64,000 bases of DNA, taken from assembly GCA_937934645.1 (NCBI GenBank), contig CALGYZ010000054.1, positions 124,001-188,000 on the forward strand. Reading direction: 5' to 3'. The DNA is from an uncultured Bacillaceae bacterium (GTDB lineage Bacteria > Bacillota > Bacilli > Bacillales > Caldibacillaceae). The position numbers were made by a program, and so were the translations under genes. Shown in pieces: positions 59,206 through 64,000 of the stretch. The notes under the pieces are model-generated. The model searched no databases and was not told the origin of the DNA. It was given only the letters and a program-made list of their open reading frames with translations. The number at the start of each line of letters is the position of its first letter. The stretch's first letter is position 1.

Positions 59206-59415
59206 TTGATTAAATTAACAAGATTAAATGGAAAAACCTTTTATTTAAATCCGTTGCTGATAGAAACCATCGAATCGTTTCCTGACACAACGATCCTTCT
59301 GACAAATGGCAAGAGATATGTAATCAAAGAGAATGAAGAAACCGTTGTATCATTAATGAAAGACTTTTTCCGTGATGTGCAGCTGATAACCATCGATCAG
59401 CATAAGGAGGAATAA
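59206..59415 (+). CDS. swrD: SwrD, flagellar power/swarming factor
   Basis: 69 residues. Begins MIKLTRLNGKTFYLNPLLIE, the SwrD/FlbD (YlzI) signature, with ETIESFPDTTILLTNGKRYV following. In B. subtilis SwrD raises flagellar motor torque and is needed for swarming. TTG 59206 chosen for family N terminus and GGTGAA five bases upstream; an in-frame TTG at 59194 is the alternative. Four bases before fliL. Confidence 0.9.
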   Translation: MIKLTRLNGKTFYLNPLLIETIESFPDTTILLTNGKRYVIKENEETVVSLMKDFFRDVQLITIDQHKEE

Positions 59416-59419
59416 ATAT

Positions 59420-59845
59420 TTGAACAGGATTTATAAAAGTTTAATCATCATTTTATCCTTTGTCCTTATTTTGATAGCTGCGGTCTTATACTTTTTTTAT
59501 GTTAATGGACAAGCAGGAAAAGATGATTCCCAACCGACAGCGGATGAAATAATAGAAAATTCGGTGGAAATCCCGGAAATTACGACAAATCTGTTAAGCG
59601 GAGAATATGTCCGCATCTCCTTTATGATCGAAACAGACGGAAAAAAAGCGAAAGAAGAGTTGGAGAAGCGGGAATTCCAAGTAAATAATATAATCATTAA
59701 GCAATTGGCGGGAATGGAAGCAAAGGATTTGGAAGGTACGGATGGTAAAATAAAGCTGGAAGAACAATTGGAAGAAAAAATCAATGAGCTGCTTAATAAG
59801 GGGAAAGTGGTTCAAGTTTATATCACATCGGTTGTTTTCCAATAG
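59420..59845 (+). CDS. fliL: Flagellar basal body-associated protein FliL
   Basis: 141 residues, TTG start behind AGGAGGAATA. Single N-terminal membrane segment (about 7-29), then the FliL outer domain with conserved GEYVRISFMIETD (about 60-72) and the C-terminal GKVVQVYITSVVFQ. Surrounds stators and stabilises them. Follows swrD by four bases; 43 bases before fliM. Confidence 0.95.
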   Translation: MNRIYKSLIIILSFVLILIAAVLYFFYVNGQAGKDDSQPTADEIIENSVEIPEITTNLLSGEYVRISFMIETDGKKAKEELEKREFQVNNIIIKQLAGMEAKDLEGTDGKIKLEEQLEEKINELLNKGKVVQVYITSVVFQ

Positions 59846-59888
59846 ACTAAGATTTATGATGTTGGCATTGGTGGCGGGGGGTGAAGGA

Positions 59889-60890
59889 ATGCCGTCTGAT
59901 GAAGTGTTGTCCCAAAGTGAAATCGATGCGTTGTTATCCGCGTTATCTGCCGGTGAAGTCAGTGTGGATGAGATCATGAAGGAAGAGGAAGAAAAAAAAA
60001 TAAAAACGTATGATTTTAAACGTGCACTTCGTTTTTCAAAAGATCAGGTCCGCAGCCTGACCCGGATTCATGAAAACCTGGCACGTTTGTTAACGACCTA
60101 TTTTTCAGCGAATTTAAGAACGTATGTAAATGTTCACGTGGCAAGTGCGGATCAAGTACCATATGAAGAATTTATTCGCTCTATTCCCGAAATGACCGTC
60201 TTATATTTATTTGAAATGTCCCCGTTGGAAGGCAGTATTTTGGTTGAAATAAATCCGAATGTTGCATATGCGATGCTAGACAGGGTTTTGGGCGGGGAAG
60301 GAACAAGCGTTAATAAAATTGATCAGTTAACGGATATTGAATCAAAAATCATGACCAACCTGTTTGAAGGCGCTTTTCAAAACTTACGGAATGCCTGGGA
60401 AACGATTATTGATGTTGAACCTGAGCTTAACAGCTTTGAAATAAATCCGCAATTTTTACAAATGGTGTCACCAAATGAAACAGTTGTGGTCATTTCTTTA
60501 AATGCGATGATCGGTGAAACAAGCGGTATGATTAATATTTGTATTCCCCATATCGTGCTTGAACCGATTATTCCGAAGCTATCGGTGAGTTATTGGATGC
60601 AGACCGAGAAAAAAGAAAAACCGCCTGAAGAGCAAATCGTATTGGAAAAGAAAATTAAACAATCTGAATTGGAAATTACTGCTGAATTAGGTCAATCGGA
60701 AATAACAGTCGAAGAGTTTTTATATTTATCAGTAGGAGATTGTATCGAATTACAACAAAACATTAATGAACCGTTAATGATCAAAGTGGAAGGAAAACCC
60801 AAATTTTTCGGCCAGCCGGGAAAAATGAAAAATAAAATGGCTGTGCAGATATTGGGAGAGATAAAGGAGGGGAATAACGATGATGAATGA
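59889..60890 (+). CDS. fliM: Flagellar motor switch protein FliM
   Basis: 333 residues. C-ring protein. N-terminal CheY-P-binding peptide EVLSQSEIDALLSALS (about 5-20), then the FliMM CheC-like domain with ALRFSKDQVRSLTRIHENLA (about 46-65) and the C-terminal SpoA-type domain (about 240-325). I start at ATG 59889 behind GGGGGGTGAAGG, giving a protein one residue longer than B. subtilis FliM; a longer in-frame extension to 59784 has no homologous content. Overlaps fliY by 11 bp. Confidence 0.96.
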   Translation: MPSDEVLSQSEIDALLSALSAGEVSVDEIMKEEEEKKIKTYDFKRALRFSKDQVRSLTRIHENLARLLTTYFSANLRTYVNVHVASADQVPYEEFIRSIPEMTVLYLFEMSPLEGSILVEINPNVAYAMLDRVLGGEGTSVNKIDQLTDIESKIMTNLFEGAFQNLRNAWETIIDVEPELNSFEINPQFLQMVSPNETVVVISLNAMIGETSGMINICIPHIVLEPIIPKLSVSYWMQTEKKEKPPEEQIVLEKKIKQSELEITAELGQSEITVEEFLYLSVGDCIELQQNINEPLMIKVEGKPKFFGQPGKMKNKMAVQILGEIKEGNNDDE

Positions 60891-62052
60891 TGACTTGCTC
60901 TCACAGGAAGAAATCGATGCTCTCTTAAGTGAATCACAGAAAAATGACACGGATAACAAAAGAGCTTGTGCTGATGACATATTATCCCCCATGGAAATAG
61001 ATGCATTGGGGGAAGTCGGAAATATATCATTCGGCAGTTCTGCTACTGCTCTTTCCGCATTGTTGAATCAAAAAGTTGAAATTACGACCCCTACTGTTTC
61101 CATTGTCCGGCAGGATGAGTTAGAAGAAGAATTCCCAAAGCCGTATGTCGCGGTTTTAGTTGATTATACTGCCGGATTCAAAGGATCGAATCTATTAGTA
61201 ATTAAACAATCAGATGCAAGTATCATTGCCGATTTGATGCTGGGGGGAGACGGAACGAATGTAGACACGGAAATCGGAGACCTGGAACTGAGTGCCGTTC
61301 AGGAAGCTATGAATCAAATGATGGGCAGTTCAGCAACCAGTATGTCAACCATTTTTAAAAAGCGGGTGGAAATTTCCCCTCCGAAATTAGAGTTGTTAAA
61401 TGTTCCTAAAGGTCAGGGAATGGAAACTTTGCCGAAAGATGATTGTATTGTAAGAGTTTCCTTCCGGTTGCAGGTAGGAGACTTGATCAATTCGAGTATA
61501 ATGCAACTTTTTACAATTGACTTTGCAAAAGAGCTTGTCTCTGATTTAATGAAAGTATCCGGTGGGGAAATCACATCTGATGAGCCGGAAGAGCCTAAGA
61601 AGGAAATTTATGTGAAACAAGAACCTTTTTCTTCTGATGAAACGGAACTGGCGGCCGGTGAAATCCCATCATCTCCATTACCGGAACAAGAACGTATTCT
61701 GGAACGTCCGAGAGAGGAGGAAAAAAAGAAAAAAGACATTCGTCCTGCTGCTTTTTCCGAGTTTACACCTGTTCAGGAAACGAAAGAAGAAAGAAGAAAT
61801 CTTCATATGCTTTTTGACATCCCTCTGCAGGTATCCGTAGAACTTGGAAGGACAACAAAAGCGGTAAAAGAGATTTTGGAGCTTTCATCGGGCTCAATTA
61901 TCGAATTGGACAAGCTGGCAGGAGAACCGGTAGATATATTGGTTAACGGAAAACTTATCGCAAAAGGGGAAGTTGTTGTTATTGATGAAAACTTCGGGGT
62001 CCGGATCACTGATATTGTCAGCCAATCTGAACGGATCAGAAATATGAATTAA
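60880..62052 (+). CDS. fliY: Flagellar motor switch phosphatase FliY
   Basis: 390 residues. Gram-positive C-ring protein combining a CheC-like CheY-P phosphatase domain and a FliN-type SpoA domain. N-terminal LLSQEEIDALLSES peptide (about 5-18) parallels FliM. The phosphatase domain (about 40-225) has two Glu-X3-Asn sites: EVGNISFGSS (about 46) and VQEAMNQMMGSSAT (about 145). A proline- and glutamate-rich linker (about 235-300) precedes the FliN domain (about 308-385). Starts ATG 60880/60883 behind AAAGGAGGGG. Confidence 0.96.
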   Translation: MMNDDLLSQEEIDALLSESQKNDTDNKRACADDILSPMEIDALGEVGNISFGSSATALSALLNQKVEITTPTVSIVRQDELEEEFPKPYVAVLVDYTAGFKGSNLLVIKQSDASIIADLMLGGDGTNVDTEIGDLELSAVQEAMNQMMGSSATSMSTIFKKRVEISPPKLELLNVPKGQGMETLPKDDCIVRVSFRLQVGDLINSSIMQLFTIDFAKELVSDLMKVSGGEITSDEPEEPKKEIYVKQEPFSSDETELAAGEIPSSPLPEQERILERPREEEKKKKDIRPAAFSEFTPVQETKEERRNLHMLFDIPLQVSVELGRTTKAVKEILELSSGSIIELDKLAGEPVDILVNGKLIAKGEVVVIDENFGVRITDIVSQSERIRNMN

Positions 62053-62065
62053 TGAGAGGAGAGAT

Positions 62066-62434
62066 ATGGATATGTCTGGGAAAATTTTGATAGTCGACGA
62101 TGCTGCTTTTATGAGAATGATGATTAAAGATATACTGGAAAAACATGGTTATGAAGTCGTCGGAGAGGCAGCTGACGGTGCAGAAGCTGTTGAGAAATAT
62201 AAAGAACTGAAACCGGACTTAGTTACGATGGATATTACCATGCCTGAGATGGACGGAATTCAAGCGTTGAAAGAAATCCGCAAAATTGATTCGGATGCAA
62301 AAGTAATCATGTGTTCGGCGATGGGACAGCAAGCAATGGTTATTGACGCAATTCAAGCCGGAGCCAAAGATTTCATTGTGAAGCCGTTTCAGGCGGATCG
62401 GGTAATTGAAGCCATTAAAAAGACACTCGGATAG
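62066..62434 (+). CDS. cheY: Chemotaxis response regulator CheY
   Basis: 122 residues, single receiver domain. ILIVDDAAFMRMMIKDIL (acidic pair Asp-Asp near residue 11-12), phosphorylation Asp in LVTMDITMPEMDG (about 56), MCSAMGQQAMV (Ser/Thr switch, about 84) and KDFIVKPF (conserved Lys about 106). CheY-P binds FliM/FliY; in B. subtilis it promotes counter-clockwise rotation (smooth running). ATG 62066, or the in-frame ATG 62072, behind GAGAGGAGAG. Confidence 0.97.
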   Translation: MDMSGKILIVDDAAFMRMMIKDILEKHGYEVVGEAADGAEAVEKYKELKPDLVTMDITMPEMDGIQALKEIRKIDSDAKVIMCSAMGQQAMVIDAIQAGAKDFIVKPFQADRVIEAIKKTLG

Positions 62435-62473
62435 CAATTCTGCGGGTTTGAAAGCAGGTGACCACAGTCTGAT

Positions 62474-63169
62474 ATGAATATAAAAAAAATTTTATGTGTG
62501 ATTGCACTGTTCATTCATCCTATTGTTTTCTTGTCCGGTGCGGCATCAGTTCAGGCAGAGAACAATAACAGTGTTTATGATTATTTTCAAAATGGAGAAC
62601 AACAAAAAGGTGACCATCAGAATAAAAAAGAAAATTTGGAACAAGGAAAAGTTGTAAATGACAAGGCTGAATCCGGTTCTGACGGACAGAAAGTCGGCGT
62701 GTCCTTTATGGATATCGTAAGAACGTTATTTGTCTTATTATTTGTTATCGGTTTGTTACTGATCGTTTTGAAATGGCTGCAAAAGAAAAATAATCTTTCA
62801 TCTATGAATCAACTTGTAACAAATTTGGGAGGAACGAGTTTGGGGGGAAACCGTTCCGTCCAGCTCATAAAAACCGGCCGGTCAATTTTGATTGTCGGTG
62901 TTGGGGATGACGTACACTTACTAAAAGAAATTAATGATGAAAAAGAAATAGAAGCCATTTTGGAAGAGTACAATAAAAGGCTGGATCAACAAATTCATCA
63001 CCGTGACTTCATACCCGGGATCGTAAAATGGAAAAACCATAACAAAAATACGGATAAAATTATTACATTTAAAACGGAGTTAACAAAACAATTGAATGAA
63101 ATGAAGAAAACGAGAAGAGAAGTGATTAGCGGTAATACAAAAAGAAGGGATTTAAATAAGAATGAATGA
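62474..63169 (+). CDS. fliO: Flagellar biosynthesis protein FliO (FliZ in B. subtilis)
   Basis: 231 residues. N-terminal signal peptide (about 1-28, ending VQAENN), a charged hydrophilic stretch (about 30-70), one membrane segment (about 78-97, VRTLFVLLFVIGLLLIVLKW), and the FliO core with NQLVTNLGGTSLGGNRSVQLI then SILIVGVGDDVHLL (about 108-158). Assists FliP ring assembly in the export gate. Weak ribosome site (AGGTGA, 12 bases upstream). Overlaps fliP by 8 bp. Confidence 0.92.
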   Translation: MNIKKILCVIALFIHPIVFLSGAASVQAENNNSVYDYFQNGEQQKGDHQNKKENLEQGKVVNDKAESGSDGQKVGVSFMDIVRTLFVLLFVIGLLLIVLKWLQKKNNLSSMNQLVTNLGGTSLGGNRSVQLIKTGRSILIVGVGDDVHLLKEINDEKEIEAILEEYNKRLDQQIHHRDFIPGIVKWKNHNKNTDKIITFKTELTKQLNEMKKTRREVISGNTKRRDLNKNE

Positions 63170-63827
63170 ATTTATGTCTTTCTTTAATGAGAGTAATCCT
63201 GAAACAGTTTCAACCGCGGTAAAGCTAATGCTTCTCCTAACCGTTTTAGCCATTGCGCCCGGTATTTTAATACTTCTTACTGCTTTTACACGCATTGTTG
63301 TCGTTTTATCCTTTGTAAGAACAGGACTTGGAACGCAGCAAACACCGCCGACCCAAGTAATAATCGGTTTAAGCTTATTTATGACATTTTTTATCATGGC
63401 ACCTGTTTTCCACCAGGTCAATGAGGAAGCATTACAACCCCTTTTTAATGATGAAATTAAACTGGGTGAAGCATATGAACGCGCGGCGGTTCCGTTTAAA
63501 GAATTCATGAGCAAACATACAAGGCAGGAAGACCTGGCTCTGTTTTTAGAGTATGCTGATGCAGACCCACCGGAATCCATTGAAGATATTCCTTTATCTG
63601 CACTGGTACCGGCATTTACCATCAGTGAATTAAAAACGGCTTTCCAAATTGGCTTTATGATTTTCATTCCTTTTTTAGTTATCGACATGATCGTAGCCAG
63701 TGTCCTAATGTCCATGGGAATGATGATGCTGCCTCCGGTAATGATTTCATTGCCGTTTAAAATATTATTATTCGTTTTGGTGGACGGTTGGAGTTTAGTT
63801 GTTAAATCATTGTTGCAAACATTTTAA
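63162..63827 (+). CDS. fliP: Flagellar export gate protein FliP
   Basis: 221 residues. Core of the FliPQR export gate. Four predicted membrane segments: about 18-45, 62-82, 160-185 and 190-218. Family motifs: PGILILLTAFTRIVVVLSFV (about 39-58), RTGLGTQQTPPTQVI, FTISELKTAFQIGFMIFIPF (about 154-173) and MGMMMLPPVMISLPFKI. No long signal peptide, as in Bacillaceae. 14 bases before fliQ. Confidence 0.97.
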   Translation: MNEFMSFFNESNPETVSTAVKLMLLLTVLAIAPGILILLTAFTRIVVVLSFVRTGLGTQQTPPTQVIIGLSLFMTFFIMAPVFHQVNEEALQPLFNDEIKLGEAYERAAVPFKEFMSKHTRQEDLALFLEYADADPPESIEDIPLSALVPAFTISELKTAFQIGFMIFIPFLVIDMIVASVLMSMGMMMLPPVMISLPFKILLFVLVDGWSLVVKSLLQTF

Positions 63828-63841
63828 GAAGGTGAGTGCCA

Positions 63842-64000
63842 TTGACGGGTGAAGCTGTCGTGTTTTTGGCTGAACAAGCAGTTTTTACAATCTTGATTGT
63901 AGCAGGACCGTTATTATTGATTGCTCTTCTTGTCGGATTAATTATTAGTATTTTGCAGGCAACAACTCAGATTCAGGAACAAACTTTGACAATTATCCCG
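63842..64000 (+). CDS. fliQ: Flagellar export gate protein FliQ, 5' part (cut by window end)
   Basis: First 53 codons, TTG start behind AGAAGGTGAG. Reads MTGEAVVFLAEQAVFTILIV, then GPLLLIALLVGLIISILQAT and TQIQEQTLTIIP, matching the first membrane hairpin of FliQ (usually about 89 residues). Completes the FliP-FliQ-FliR gate with fliR expected next outside the window. Confidence 0.93.
   Translation, partial: MTGEAVVFLAEQAVFTILIVAGPLLLIALLVGLIISILQATTQIQEQTLTIIP

Noticed and set aside
63152..63715. 187-codon minus-strand frame opposite fliP
   Set aside because: Shadow of fliP; Ser/Lys/Ile-rich with no protein features, while fliP on the + strand is unambiguous.
1..64000. CRISPR arrays, prophage or transposon signatures, tRNA/rRNA genes
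   Set aside because: No regularly spaced repeats, integrase/transposase frames (XerC is the housekeeping recombinase) or cloverleaf sequences were seen on either strand.

Overview
The window is 64 kb of chromosome from an endospore-forming, motile member of the Bacillaceae (Firmicutes). Three things support this: gene order matches the Bacillus subtilis yloB-to-fliQ segment almost gene for gene; the 26-residue sporulation peptide SpoVM is present; and the fla/che operon follows codY and uses the Gram-positive FliY. The DNA is moderately AT-rich and most genes start behind strong GGAGG-type sites. I cannot name a species from the sequence. Almost every gene is on the + strand; only rpmB is on the minus strand. 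I see no tRNA or rRNA gene, CRISPR array, insertion sequence or prophage.

Layout. 1-1.8 kb: 3' end of a P-type calcium ATPase. 1.9-3.7 kb: yloC, gmk, rpoZ. 3.9-15.1 kb: coaBC, priA, fmt, rsmB, the phosphatase/kinase pair prpC-prkC, rsgA, rpe, thiN and spoVM. 15.1-17.7 kb: rpmB, divergent from yloU-fakA. 17.8-23.7 kb: recG, then the lipid operon fapR-plsX-fabD-fabG-acpP with a FapR operator lying just downstream of the fapR -10 box. 23.9-31.8 kb: rnc, smc, ftsY, ylxM, ffh (chromosome condensation and protein targeting), then rpsP and khpA. 31.8-32.55 kb: an unusual spacer with a strong terminator and a possible decayed reading frame. 32.55-38.7 kb: ylqD, rimM, trmD, rplS, a signal peptidase, rbgA, rnhB, ylqG, ylqH. 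38.9-44.2 kb: sucCD, dprA, topA. 44.5-48.2 kb: xerC, hslV, hslU, codY. 48.5-64 kb: the first part of the flagellar operon, flgB to fliQ, cut by the window end.

How the genes work together. The first half is growth machinery: ribosome assembly and RNA modification (rsgA, rimM, trmD, rbgA, rpsP, rplS, rpmB), nucleotide, CoA and fatty-acid supply (gmk, coaBC, plsX, fabD, fabG, acpP), DNA maintenance (priA, recG, smc, rnhB, topA, dprA, xerC) and membrane targeting (ffh, ftsY, signal peptidase). fakA-yloU and fapR tie fatty-acid supply to phospholipid synthesis. The second half encodes the flagellar rod, MS ring, C ring, export apparatus, hook cap, hook and motor-control parts in assembly-compatible order, behind the nutrient regulator codY.

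The window is mostly housekeeping and I found no clearly new defence or mobile system. The most worthwhile oddities are: ylqG-ylqH, a translationally coupled pair resembling the FliK C-terminal domain and the cleaved FlhB C-terminal domain outside the flagellar operon; the 750-bp spacer that splits the rpsP-trmD operon; a FlgD with a duplicated C-terminal module; promoter-plus-hairpin leaders before yloC and the signal peptidase gene; and the local absence of remA, def, rlmN, sdaAB-sdaAA and trmFO from slots they occupy in B. subtilis.
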